The notes beneath the pieces were generated by a model. It saw only the letters and a list, made by a program, of their open reading frames with translations. It was not told the origin of the DNA and did no database searches. The translations under genes and the position numbers were made by a program. Positions 5,801-12,846 of a stretch of 15,098 bases of DNA are shown here, one piece after another. The DNA comes from CAYWOS01 sp964459985. GTDB lineage: Bacteria > Bacillota > Clostridia > Christensenellales > Aristaeellaceae. The stretch spans positions 1 to 15,098 of the forward strand of contig CAYWOS010000049.1 in NCBI GenBank assembly GCA_964459985.1, given 5' to 3'. Within the stretch, counting starts at the first letter, position 1, and every line of letters starts with the position of its first letter.

Positions 5801-7435
5801 ATGAAAAAAGCGGTCAACAGGAATCGCGTGCGCGGTTTCCTTCAGGCGGACGGCCGGCGCATCGTGAACGGCGACGGCGAGGAAGTGCTGTTGATGGGCT
5901 GGGGGCTTGGCAACTGGCTGCTGTGCGAGGGCTATATGTGGCTGTCCGAGGGCAGCGAGCGGTTCGACCGTCCGCGCCGCATCGAAGCCGTGCTGGAGGA
6001 ACTGGCCGGCAAGCCCTTCGCCCAGAAATTCTGGAAGGCCTTCCGCGATCAGTACGTCACCGAAGGCGACATTCAGATGATGGCGGAAATGGGCTACAAC
6101 AGCGTGCGCATCCCGCTCAACGCCCGCCTGTTCATCCGCGAAGGCCCGGGCATCCAGTTCGCGGAGGAGGGCTTCGCGCTGCTGGACAGGGTGATCGACT
6201 GGTGCGAAACGCACGGCATTTATGCCTTCATCGATCTGCACGGCGCGCCCGGCGGACAGACGGGCGCCAACATCGACGACAGCATCGACGATCACTGCCG
6301 GCTGTTCGCCGATCAGGAGCAATTCGACAAGGGCGTGGCGCTGTGGGAAAAGATCGCCTCGCGCTACGCCGACCGGTGGATCGTGGGCGGCTACGACCTG
6401 CTCAACGAGCCGATCCGTCCCGTCCGCTTCGAGGGCGATCCGCCGCTTGAACAGTATATTCCCCGGCTCAAGGCGTTCTACGAGCAGTGCATCGAGCGCA
6501 TCCGCATCCATGACAAGCGCCATCTGATCACGCTCGAAGGCCGTCGCTGGGCGACCGAGCTGGATATCTTCGATCACGTCTACGATCCGCAGATGGTGAT
6601 CCATTTTCACCGCTACGGCTGCGCGCCCGATTCCGCCGCGTTCGCGGAATACATCGCGCTCTCGGAAAAACTGAACGTGCCGCTGTGGCTGGGCGAGACG
6701 GGCGAGAACACCAAGGAGTGGTTCTCCGCCATGATCCCGCTCGCCGCCGGGCTGAACATCGGCGTCAATATGTGGCCGTGGAAAAAAATGAGCTGCGAAA
6801 ACTCGCCCTGCTCGATCACGCCGCCCGAGGACTGGCGCGAAATCATCGCATACGCCGACGGCGGCGCGCATCCCGGCTACGAGAAGGCGCAGAAAATCCT
6901 GAACGAATACCTGCGCAACATGCTGATCGAGCACTGCTCGATCAACGAATCGATCACCGCCAACGTGTTCCGCGTGCCGGGCTGCGTGATCCCGGGCACG
7001 GCGTTTGACGAAACGCCCGGCCGCGGCGCGTCCTATCTGCCCGTACAGGCGCATCCCTCCGAGATCGCCTACCGCGCCGACACGGGCATGCGCCTGTTCA
7101 AACGTTTCCCCGCCCAGAAAAGACGGTTCGTGTTCGAAGGCGAATGGTCGCGCTACGCGCTTCGGCTCTGCGCAGGCGAGTTCGCCTGTTATTCCCTCTA
7201 TGACGTATCGATCCGGTCCGGGCTGGAAATCGGCTGCTATTGCCCGGAGGCGTCCGTCGCCGACATCTATCAGGACGACGTTTTGCTCGGAAGATTTCAG
7301 TTGAGCGGCACGGAGTACCGTCAGCTGCTTTCCGGGCTGCATCTGCTGAACGCCGACGCGTGCGTCATCCGCATCGCCGTCGTCGAGGGAACGGTGGATA
7401 TCGATACGCTGACGACCGAACCCGCCGACGCATAA
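5801..7435 (+). CDS. Cytoplasmic GH5 glycoside hydrolase with a C-terminal beta-sandwich-like region
   Basis: Retaining beta-glycosidase of the cellulase clan (GH5), probably acting on imported beta-glucan or related oligosaccharides. 544 residues and no signal peptide, so intracellular. The TIM barrel spans roughly 10-375: the NSVRIP strand with Arg103, DLHGAPGGQTG with His147, LLNEP with acid/base Glu203, the IHFHRYG strand (His268, His270, Tyr272), LWLGET with nucleophile Glu299, and the MWPWKK substrate-site tryptophans near 325. All the usual catalytic residues are present. Residues about 380-544 contain IPGTAFDE and an IAYRADTG stretch that resemble a CBM6-like or related sandwich module, a weaker call. 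The start ATG 5801 has only a G-rich, non-ideal ribosome site. It lies after the hairpin and eight bases ahead of the LacI gene. The exact substrate (beta-1,3, beta-1,4 or beta-1,6) cannot be read from the sequence. Confidence 0.88.
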   Translation: MKKAVNRNRVRGFLQADGRRIVNGDGEEVLLMGWGLGNWLLCEGYMWLSEGSERFDRPRRIEAVLEELAGKPFAQKFWKAFRDQYVTEGDIQMMAEMGYNSVRIPLNARLFIREGPGIQFAEEGFALLDRVIDWCETHGIYAFIDLHGAPGGQTGANIDDSIDDHCRLFADQEQFDKGVALWEKIASRYADRWIVGGYDLLNEPIRPVRFEGDPPLEQYIPRLKAFYEQCIERIRIHDKRHLITLEGRRWATELDIFDHVYDPQMVIHFHRYGCAPDSAAFAEYIALSEKLNVPLWLGETGENTKEWFSAMIPLAAGLNIGVNMWPWKKMSCENSPCSITPPEDWREIIAYADGGAHPGYEKAQKILNEYLRNMLIEHCSINESITANVFRVPGCVIPGTAFDETPGRGASYLPVQAHPSEIAYRADTGMRLFKRFPAQKRRFVFEGEWSRYALRLCAGEFACYSLYDVSIRSGLEIGCYCPEASVADIYQDDVLLGRFQLSGTEYRQLLSGLHLLNADACVIRIAVVEGTVDIDTLTTEPADA

Positions 7436-7443
7436 GGACAGAT

Positions 7444-8439
7444 ATGATGAAAAAGATCACCATTAAGGATGTCGCCCGCGAAGCCGGCGTGTCCATCGCC
7501 ACCGTTTCCAACGCGCTCAACAACTCCGACGTCGTTCAGCCCAAAACCCGCGAGCATGTGCTGGCGGTGGCGCAGCGGCTCAATTATGTCCCGAATCTGA
7601 ACGGCAAGCGGCTGCGCGCCGCAGAGACCCGGACCATCGGGCTGTTCGTTGCCTCCATGACGGGCGATTACTACGGCGATCTGGCGGATACCATCCACTA
7701 TATCTGCCAGAAAGCGGGCTATGAGCTGCATGTGTTCATCACCGAAACGGTGGAATCCATCCTGCAAAAGCTCATGAACCGCATCGTCGACGGCGCCATC
7801 GTGTTTTTCGGGACGTTGAGCGGCGACGAAATCCGGCGCATGAAGGGATGCGGCATTCCCCTTGTGTTCATGGATCAAGAGGAAACGGGCGCCAAGACCT
7901 CCAGCGTGCTCTACGAATCCTATCAGGCGGGGCGAATGGCCGCCGAATACCTCATGGGGCTGGGGCACCGCGATCTCATGCATATTTTCGGGCTGGAAAA
8001 CAACTATGACAGCCGACGGCGCTGCGAGGGCTTCTGCGACGCCCTCAAGGAAGCCGGGCTGCGCATGCGGCCTGAAAACCGTCTGGACGGCCGCCTGGAG
8101 CGCGCCGCCGCCTACCGCGAAATGCGCCGTCATCTCTCCGAGGGGCATCCCCTTCCCCATGCCATTTTTGCCTCCAACGATACCAGCGCCATGGGCTGCA
8201 TGGACGCGCTGCGCCAGTACAACGTGCGCGTCCCGGACGATGTGAGCGTGATCGGCTGCGACGATATCCTGCTGTGCGGCTACATGACGCCCAATCTGAC
8301 GACCATTCGCACCCACATGCACGAATTGGGCGCGGAGACAGCCCGCGAGGTGCTGCGCCTGATCGCGCAGGGCGGCGGACGCATCCTTCGGATTCCTGCC
8401 GCCATCGTCGTTCGTCAATCCTGCGCCATTCGCAGATAA
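7444..8439 (+). CDS. LacI-family transcriptional repressor embedded in the glycosidase operon
   Basis: DNA-binding sugar-responsive regulator. 331 residues from ATG 7444; a second ATG at 7447 is better spaced (eight bases) from AAGGA at 7434-7438 and may be the true start. The N-terminal LacI helix-turn-helix is clear (ITIKDVAREAGVSIATVSNA, residues 5-24), followed by the hinge region (KRLRAAETRTIG) and a periplasmic-binding-protein-like effector domain with ASNDTSAMG and the VSVIGCDD strand typical of the family. It starts eight bases after the GH5 stop codon and ends 18 bases before GH30, so it is co-transcribed with its likely targets. Likely regulation is negative feedback through the AAAACGTTTT operator at the head of the operon; this is inferred. 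The effector is probably a product of the GH5 or GH30 enzyme. Confidence 0.93.
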   Translation: MMKKITIKDVAREAGVSIATVSNALNNSDVVQPKTREHVLAVAQRLNYVPNLNGKRLRAAETRTIGLFVASMTGDYYGDLADTIHYICQKAGYELHVFITETVESILQKLMNRIVDGAIVFFGTLSGDEIRRMKGCGIPLVFMDQEETGAKTSSVLYESYQAGRMAAEYLMGLGHRDLMHIFGLENNYDSRRRCEGFCDALKEAGLRMRPENRLDGRLERAAAYREMRRHLSEGHPLPHAIFASNDTSAMGCMDALRQYNVRVPDDVSVIGCDDILLCGYMTPNLTTIRTHMHELGAETAREVLRLIAQGGGRILRIPAAIVVRQSCAIRR

Positions 8440-8457
8440 ACCGGAAAGGAAGCAGCC

Positions 8458-9810
8458 ATGAAGCGCTACACGACGCTTTTCGCCAATGATCAGGCGGTTT
8501 TGACCGTCCAAACGGTCGCGCCCGACGAACGGGAAAGGGAACGCGAAAAGGATCTGATCAACCTGTACCCGCAGACGGCGTATCAGACCATCGACGGCTT
8601 CGGCGGCGCTTTCACCGACGCCGCCGGCTATGTGTTCAGCCTGATGCCGCCCGCGCTGCAGACAAAATTCCTGCGCGATTACTTTTCAGACGCGGGATTG
8701 CGGTATACGATGGGGCGCACGTCGGTCGACAGCTGCGATTTTTCGCTGGAAACCTACGCCGCCTGCGACAAAGAGGGCGATACGGCGCTTGAAACCTTTG
8801 ACATGACGCGCGCCGGGCAATACGCGCTGCCCCTGCTCCTGCGCGCCAACGAGACGGCCGGCAAGCCCCTGCGCATGATGCTCACGCCGTGGTCGCCCCC
8901 GGCGTGGATGAAGACCAACCGCAGCCGCGTGGGCGGCGGGCGGCTCAAGCCCGAATACTACGACGCGTGGGCCGAATACATCTGCCGCTATATCGCGGAA
9001 TACCGCAAGCAGGGCATGGATGTCCGCATATTGTCCCCGCAAAACGAGCCCAAGGCAAGCCAGACATGGGATTCCTGCCTGTTCACGGGCGAGGAGGAAG
9101 GGCGCTTCATTCGCTTCCATCTCTTCCCCGCGCTCAAGCGGCATCGGCTGGATTTCATCGAGCTGATGATCTGGGATCACAACAAAGAGCGCGCCTTTGA
9201 CCGCGCCTGCGAAACGATGCGCGATCCCGAAACGGAAAGCATGGTCGCGGGCGTCGCCGTGCACTGGTACAGCGGCGATCATTTTGAGGCGCTGGATCTG
9301 ATCACGCGCCGGTTCCCCGAAAAAAAGATCGTGTTTTCCGAAGCGTGCGTCGAGTACGGCGTGTACGGCGACCGCAGCCCGTTGAGCAACGCGCGGATGT
9401 ACGCGCACGAAATGATCGGCGATCTGAACCACGGGCTGACGAGCTTTCTGGACTGGAACCTGCTGCTGGATGAAAACGGCGGGCCGAACCACGCGCGCAA
9501 CTACTGCGACGCGCCCGTGATGTACGATACGAGGACGGGCGTCCTCAAGCAAAACCTTTCCTACCACTATATCGGCCATTTCAGCCGCTATATCCGCCCG
9601 GGCGCCGTGCGGATCGGCTTTTCGCGCTTTGATCAGCGCATCGAGGCGACCGCCGTGAAGAACCCCGACGGCAGCCTGTGCGCGATCCTGATGAACCCGA
9701 CGGATATGGAAATCACTTTCTTCCTGCGCATGGGCGACCGCGTATGGCCGGTCACGCAGGAAGCAAACAGCCTGTCCACCTGCGTCTTTTCACCCGACGA
9801 AGCGGAATAA
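8458..9810 (+). CDS. Cytoplasmic GH30 glycoside hydrolase (glucosylceramidase/beta-1,6-glucanase type)
   Basis: Retaining beta-glycosidase of family GH30. 450 residues, no signal peptide, so intracellular. Family landmarks in order: TIDGFGGAFTDAA (45-57), YTMGRTSVDSCDFS (83-96), LTPWSPPAWMK (142-152), SPQNEPKASQTW with acid/base Glu197, a VAVHWYSGDH strand near 267-275, IVFSEACVEYG with nucleophile Glu295, and WNLLLDENGGPN; these fit the glucosylceramidase-like GH30 branch rather than the xylanase branch. The short C-terminal beta segment (AVKNPDGSLCAILMNPTDMEI) matches the family's flanking sandwich. GGAAAGGA lies seven bases before ATG 8458. It is the last gene of the operon, 18 bases after the LacI gene. 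A run of alternating Glu and Arg at residues 24-30 is unusual but outside the active site. Beta-glucosidase or beta-1,6-glucanase activity is likely; which one is open. Confidence 0.92.
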   Translation: MKRYTTLFANDQAVLTVQTVAPDEREREREKDLINLYPQTAYQTIDGFGGAFTDAAGYVFSLMPPALQTKFLRDYFSDAGLRYTMGRTSVDSCDFSLETYAACDKEGDTALETFDMTRAGQYALPLLLRANETAGKPLRMMLTPWSPPAWMKTNRSRVGGGRLKPEYYDAWAEYICRYIAEYRKQGMDVRILSPQNEPKASQTWDSCLFTGEEEGRFIRFHLFPALKRHRLDFIELMIWDHNKERAFDRACETMRDPETESMVAGVAVHWYSGDHFEALDLITRRFPEKKIVFSEACVEYGVYGDRSPLSNARMYAHEMIGDLNHGLTSFLDWNLLLDENGGPNHARNYCDAPVMYDTRTGVLKQNLSYHYIGHFSRYIRPGAVRIGFSRFDQRIEATAVKNPDGSLCAILMNPTDMEITFFLRMGDRVWPVTQEANSLSTCVFSPDEAE

Positions 9811-10185
9811 GAACCGGACAGCCGCTCCCCGCCGCGCGGGCGTCGCCGCGCCTCGATCGCGCCCTGTCCCGCAGCGCGGAAAACGGTCATATAGCTTTGC
9901 CGGTTTTCAGGCTGATTTCCGGCCTGTTCGCTGTTCCCCTGCCGCCGTGTCGGGGCGCGCGTTTTTATATGTATTCTCCTGTCGGCGGCGACCTATCGCT
10001 GTTCCGTTCCCGTCGCGCGAGAGTGCGCGCGCAAGTCGGAACACCGGCATTAGCTAAACGTTATTCCTTCATTTTCGACGTCAACTTGACCTTTTATTCC
10101 ATGCGTCCACAGAAAACGCCGCGCATAACCACATATTTCCGATGAACCGCGCCTCAAAAACTCGTCCGCGCCGCTGAATACAGTC
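9811..10185. other. Non-coding stretch after GH30, with weak hairpins and an operator-like site
   Basis: No convincing gene. GAAAAC (9879-9884) can pair with GTTTTC (9903-9908), and a GC-rich segment with a weak CCCC/GGGG stem (9936-9939 with 9952-9955) precedes five T at 9962-9966; either may help end the upstream operon, but neither is a strong intrinsic terminator. TAAACGTTAT (10055-10064) resembles the LacI-type operator core with one mismatch. Confidence 0.4.
10055..10064. promoter_or_regulatory. Imperfect LacI-type operator upstream of the second promoter
   Basis: TAAACGTTAT keeps the AAACGTT core of the palindrome at 10275-10284. The two centres are 220 bases apart, close to 21 helical turns, with the promoter between them. 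That arrangement would permit a repression loop, but an AT-rich chance match is also possible. Confidence 0.35.
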
Positions 10186-10214
10186 TTGACAACAAGAAAA
10201 AAACCTTCTATACT
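10186..10214 (+). promoter_or_regulatory. Near-consensus sigma-A promoter of the rbsD operon
   Basis: TTGACA (10186-10191), a 17-base spacer, TATACT (10209-10214). The hexamers and spacing are the same as in the transporter operon promoter. The predicted start near 10221 leaves a leader of about 400 bases before the start codon at 10624. An AAAGGAGG sequence directly after the -10 (10215-10222) falls at the transcription start and is therefore unlikely to act as a ribosome site. Confidence 0.87.
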
Positions 10215-10274
10215 AAAGGAGGTTACGGAAAGGATTGGCGGCTTGATGACATGATGCCGTGGATTGTAAAAGGC

Positions 10275-10284
10275 TAAACGTTTA
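10275..10284. promoter_or_regulatory. LacI-family-type operator TAAACGTTTA
   Basis: A perfect 10-base palindrome with the AAACGTTT core shared with 1658-1667, about 60 bases downstream of the predicted transcription start. Binding there would act as an elongation roadblock or as one end of a repression loop. The candidate repressors are the two LacI-family proteins encoded in this window. Confidence 0.58.
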
Positions 10285-10398
10285 TCTTCGGTCGTTCACC
10301 GCGCCCGCGCTTCGCGCGCGACACATCGGCGAGCAAGATGATGTATAGGATGACCGCAATCAAATCGACTTAAATTTAATCGGCCGAAAACAAAGCTT

Positions 10399-10519
10399 CT
10401 CTAATCAAAAACGTCTCCAATCAAAACGTCTCCAATCAAAACACCGCCAATCGACGCGGTTCCGATCGGAGCGTCTCCAATCGAAACGCCTCCTATCGGT
10501 GCGCCTCCAATCCCATCGG
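10399..10519. repeat. Tandem repeat: eight units of 15 bp in the rbsD leader
   Basis: Consensus CTCCAATCRAAACGT. Units start at 10399 (16 bases, one extra A), 10415, 10430, 10445, 10460, 10475, 10490 and 10505. The ATC trinucleotide recurs at 10420, 10435, 10450, 10465, 10480, 10495 and 10510 without slippage. The first units are almost identical; the later ones diverge towards GC. A 15-bp period equals five codons: the plus frame reads as repeats of Pro-Ile-x-Thr/Ala-Ser/Pro, but it has no start codon and a stop at 10402. The minus strand has an open frame with no ribosome site. Function unknown. Confidence 0.85.
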
Positions 10520-10623
10520 CATAATGACCGTAAATCAACGACAATCAACAGAAACTCCGGGCAAACGGATACAGCCCGAACGACAATCATCAAAAGAACC
10601 CATCAGGCAAGGAGGACTCTTCC

Positions 10624-11019
10624 ATGAAACGACGCGGTCTTTTGCAGGCGGAGCTGCAGGGTTTATTGGCTTCTCTGGGGCACACTCAGTACATCATCAT
10701 CGGAGACGCCGGGCTGCCCGTCCCGCCGGGCGTGCGCAAGATCGATCTGGCGGTGCGCGCCGGGCTGCCCGCCTTCACCGACGTGCTGCAAACCGTGCTG
10801 CCCGAATGCGTATTCGAGCGTCTGACGCTGGCGGAGGAAATCAAGGACGGCAATCCGGCCGTGCTGGCGGCGGTTCAGGCGATCTGCGGGGATATGCCGC
10901 AAACCTTCGTTTCCCACGAACAGTTCAAAAAGCTGTCCGAGAACGCCGTCTGCATCGTGCGCACGGGCGAAACCTCGCCCTACGCCAACATCCTCCTGAC
11001 GGCGGGTGTCAATTTCTAA
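10624..11019 (+). CDS. rbsD: D-ribose pyranase (RbsD/FucU mutarotase family)
   Basis: Cytoplasmic mutarotase that interconverts pyranose and furanose forms of D-ribose or a related sugar, without a cofactor. 131 residues against 139 for E. coli RbsD; the shortfall is in the variable loop before the THEQFK-like segment. The family active-site residues are all in place: His20 (LGHTQ), Asp28 (GDAGLPVP), His98 (SHEQFK), Tyr120 and Asn122 (SPYANI). AAGGAGG lies eight bases before ATG 10624. It opens a four-gene operon with two zinc-type dehydrogenases and an IolE-like enzyme, and the usual partners (rbsK, rbsA, rbsC, rbsB) are absent. The substrate may therefore be a different aldose or ketose released by the pathway. 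The family assignment is secure; the ribose specificity is not. Confidence 0.93.
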   Translation: MKRRGLLQAELQGLLASLGHTQYIIIGDAGLPVPPGVRKIDLAVRAGLPAFTDVLQTVLPECVFERLTLAEEIKDGNPAVLAAVQAICGDMPQTFVSHEQFKKLSENAVCIVRTGETSPYANILLTAGVNF

Positions 11020-11024
11020 TCGAT

Positions 11025-11031
11025 AAAGGAG
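11025..11031 (+). promoter_or_regulatory. Ribosome binding site AAAGGAG that sets the dehydrogenase start at 11040
   Basis: AAAGGAG ends eight bases before ATG 11040. The same frame is open far upstream, back through rbsD, but that region is rbsD in another frame, so 11040 is the start. Two GTG codons just upstream (11031, 11037) are less well spaced. Confidence 0.75.
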
Positions 11032-11039
11032 TGACCGTG

Positions 11040-12002
11040 ATGAAGTGCGACGCGTTATGGGTGACCGGCTATGAGCAGATCGAGGTGCGCCCGATCGAGG
11101 TGGACGAGCCGAAATACGACGAGGTTCAGATTGAAACGAAAGCATGCGGCGTGTGCTGCTGGGATTCCTATCAGTATCGCGGCATGAGCGGCCCCGGGCC
11201 GTATCCCTTTGTGATCGGCCACGAGGCGGCGGGCGTCGTCGTCAAGACAGGCGCGGGCGTCACGCAGTGGAAGCCGGGCGACAAGGTCTGCTGCGCGAGC
11301 GGCAGCGTGATCGAGATGAGCCGATATTTCAACATCCATCAGGGCTGCCTCGCCGCCATGCCCGAGGACTCGGACGATTACGTGTCGTGGGTCATCGAGC
11401 CGACCTGCACGGTGCAAAACGTGATCAATTGGGCGGACGTGCAGCCCGGCTCGCACGTCGTGCTGGTCGGCGCGGGATACATGGGACAGCTCACGTTGAT
11501 GGGTCTCAAGGCGCAGCCGTGGGGCAGGCTGACGGTGTTTGAGAAGAACGAAAGCAGGCTCGCCATGCTCCCCCGCTATGAGACGACAGCCTGCTATCAT
11601 CCCGAAACGGCGGAGGGACAGGCGGCGATCGAGCGCATCCGCCGCGAGGGCGGCGCCGATCTGGTGATCGAGTTTTCGGCGTCGGACGACGGCTATCAGC
11701 TGGCGCAGAAACTGGTCAAATCGCAGAAGGGCCGGCTGACCATCGGATCGTGGCACCGCCATGAAATGACGTTCGACGGCACGGCATGGCACATGGGCGG
11801 GCTGATCGTCAACAACGTGTCGCCCATGACCACCTTCCATTACGAGGACATCATCAAGCCGACGGCGGCGCTCATCAGGCGCGGCGTCTACGCCCCGGGC
11901 ACGCTGGTCACGCACGTGGCGCCTTACCGCGACTGTAAGCACGTTTTTGACCGCGCGGTGGACAAAAAGGACGGCTACATCAAGGGCGTTATCACGTTTT
12001 AA
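11040..12002 (+). CDS. Zinc-type medium-chain dehydrogenase (first of two in the operon)
   Basis: NAD(P)-dependent polyol or sugar dehydrogenase of the MDR superfamily, cytoplasmic. 320 residues, shorter than the usual 340-350. Catalytic zinc ligands are visible: Cys36 (KACGVCCWD), His61-Glu62 (IGHEAAG) and Glu119 (VIEPTCT). The Rossmann motif is GAGYMG at 143-148. The four-cysteine structural zinc loop that normally lies near residues 90-110 is missing and replaced by a shorter segment (SGSVIEMSRYFNIHQG). The last stretch, KKDGYIKGVITF, is typical of sorbitol/threonine dehydrogenase relatives. It starts 20 bases after rbsD and ends 14 bases before the TIM-barrel gene. The substrate is unknown; context favours a sugar, polyol or cyclitol. 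Confidence 0.88.
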   Translation: MKCDALWVTGYEQIEVRPIEVDEPKYDEVQIETKACGVCCWDSYQYRGMSGPGPYPFVIGHEAAGVVVKTGAGVTQWKPGDKVCCASGSVIEMSRYFNIHQGCLAAMPEDSDDYVSWVIEPTCTVQNVINWADVQPGSHVVLVGAGYMGQLTLMGLKAQPWGRLTVFEKNESRLAMLPRYETTACYHPETAEGQAAIERIRREGGADLVIEFSASDDGYQLAQKLVKSQKGRLTIGSWHRHEMTFDGTAWHMGGLIVNNVSPMTTFHYEDIIKPTAALIRRGVYAPGTLVTHVAPYRDCKHVFDRAVDKKDGYIKGVITF

Positions 12003-12016
12003 CGGAGGAAAACCCC

Positions 12017-12835
12017 ATGAAAATCGCCTACACCGGCTGGACATGGCTGATTCACCATCAGGACAACCATCAGTACGAGTTCGAGCAGTTCCTCAAGGAA
12101 GTCTCCGAACTGGGCTACGAGGCGGTGGAGAACTTCGCCTTCATCACCAAGTATTTTGACGACGACGCCGGAAAGGTCAAGCGTCTGCTCGATCAGTACG
12201 GACTGGAAATGGTCAATCTCTACGAACATTTCACCGACGACGCCGAAGCCGATTATCAAAGCGCCGTGCACTACGTCGATTTTATGAAAAAGATCGGCGC
12301 GACCTACCTGAATCTGCAGGGCGTGATGTGGAACGACAAACCGCTTGACCGTCCGACCGACGAGGCGAAAATCAGGGCGTACGCCGCCTTGTCCGACCGC
12401 ATCGGCAAACTGTGCCGCGATCACGGGCTCGTCGCCTGCTTCCATCCGCACGCCAATACGCCGGTGTTCACCGAAGAACAGATCGATTTGTTCCTGCGCC
12501 TGACCGACCCCGCGCTCGTAACGCTGTGTCTGGACACCGCGCACACGACGCTGGCGGGCATGGACGCGCCCTCCGCGTTCCGCAAGTACGCGCCGCGCAT
12601 CGGCTACGTGCATCTCAAGGACGTCGACCCGAACGTCGATCTCGATCCCGATTGGCCGATGAACCGCTTCCTGCCGCTCGGCATGGGCACGGTGGACTTC
12701 AGGGGCGTGTACCGGGCGCTCAAAGAGAGCGGGTACGACGGCGTGCTGTGCGTCGAGCAGGATAAGCAGCCCGTCTGTAATTACCATTCCGCGATGGTGT
12801 CCAGGGCGTACCTGCACAACGTACTGAAACTGTAA
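12017..12835 (+). CDS. IolE-like TIM-barrel sugar isomerase/epimerase or dehydratase
   Basis: Cytoplasmic metal-dependent enzyme of the xylose isomerase-like TIM-barrel superfamily (AP endonuclease family 2 fold). 272 residues. Key motifs: CFHPHANTP at 141-149, LCLDTAH at 170-176 (Asp173, His176), YVHLKDVD at 197-204 (His199), FLPLGMGTVDF at 218-228 and CVEQD at 245-249 (Glu247). A His-Pro-His strand in place of the Glu found in tagatose/psicose 3-epimerases, together with the GMGTVDF loop, resembles inosose dehydratase (IolE) and its relatives. It could act on a keto-cyclitol or keto-sugar produced by a neighbouring dehydrogenase. GGAGG lies eight bases before ATG 12017. It ends 11 bases before the second dehydrogenase. 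The fold is certain; the reaction is not. Confidence 0.87.
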   Translation: MKIAYTGWTWLIHHQDNHQYEFEQFLKEVSELGYEAVENFAFITKYFDDDAGKVKRLLDQYGLEMVNLYEHFTDDAEADYQSAVHYVDFMKKIGATYLNLQGVMWNDKPLDRPTDEAKIRAYAALSDRIGKLCRDHGLVACFHPHANTPVFTEEQIDLFLRLTDPALVTLCLDTAHTTLAGMDAPSAFRKYAPRIGYVHLKDVDPNVDLDPDWPMNRFLPLGMGTVDFRGVYRALKESGYDGVLCVEQDKQPVCNYHSAMVSRAYLHNVLKL

Positions 12836-12846
12836 AGGAAGACGCT

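Larger units (their letters stand above)
10221..10623 (+). promoter_or_regulatory. Unusually long leader of the rbsD operon (about 400 nt)
   Basis: Between the predicted transcription start and the rbsD start codon lie an operator-like palindrome (10275-10284), a GC-rich hairpin segment (CGCG stem, 10306-10316), an AT-rich stretch (10359-10380), the 15-bp repeat array (10399-10519) and the rbsD ribosome site AAGGAGG (10609-10615, eight bases before ATG). No known riboswitch class is recognised and no terminator with a T-run is seen. Only minimal open frames occur on the plus strand. Confidence 0.5.

Noticed and set aside
4079..7342. Very long open frame (1087 codons) on the minus strand
   Set aside because: It lies opposite the LplA-like and GH5 genes, which have clear families, good ribosome sites and catalytic motifs. 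Long antisense frames are expected in GC-rich DNA, and its translation shows no recognisable domain.
7321..8511. 396-codon minus-strand frame opposite the LacI gene
   Set aside because: Shadow of a clear LacI-family gene; no family motifs. The same applies to the minus-strand frames at 11055-12044, 11999-12817, 12781-13668 and 13944-14912.
9936..9966. Intrinsic terminator after GH30
   Set aside because: Only a 4-bp CCCC/GGGG stem with a 12-base loop, and the five-T run begins six bases after the stem; too weak to call as a separate feature.
9678..10145. 155-codon plus-strand frame spanning the GH30 3' end and the gap
   Set aside because: Begins inside GH30 in another frame, has no ribosome site and no recognisable domain.
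10251..10277. Eight-codon leader peptide (MMPWIVKG) in the rbsD leader
   Set aside because: The nearest purine-rich ribosome site is about 17 bases away and there is no attenuator-like terminator downstream.
10399..10519. CRISPR array
   Set aside because: Units are 15 bp, contiguous and degenerate, with no unique spacers and no cas genes.
10405..10593. Minus-strand 62-codon frame with Asp-Trp-Arg-Arg-Phe repeats
   Set aside because: No ribosome site before its start and no promoter seen; the peptide repeat is a direct consequence of the 15-bp DNA repeat. Kept as a finding about the repeat, not as a gene.
10524..11039. Upstream extension of the first dehydrogenase, in frame from 10524
   Set aside because: It would overlap the whole of rbsD in another frame; the AAAGGAG site and family alignment place the start at 11040.
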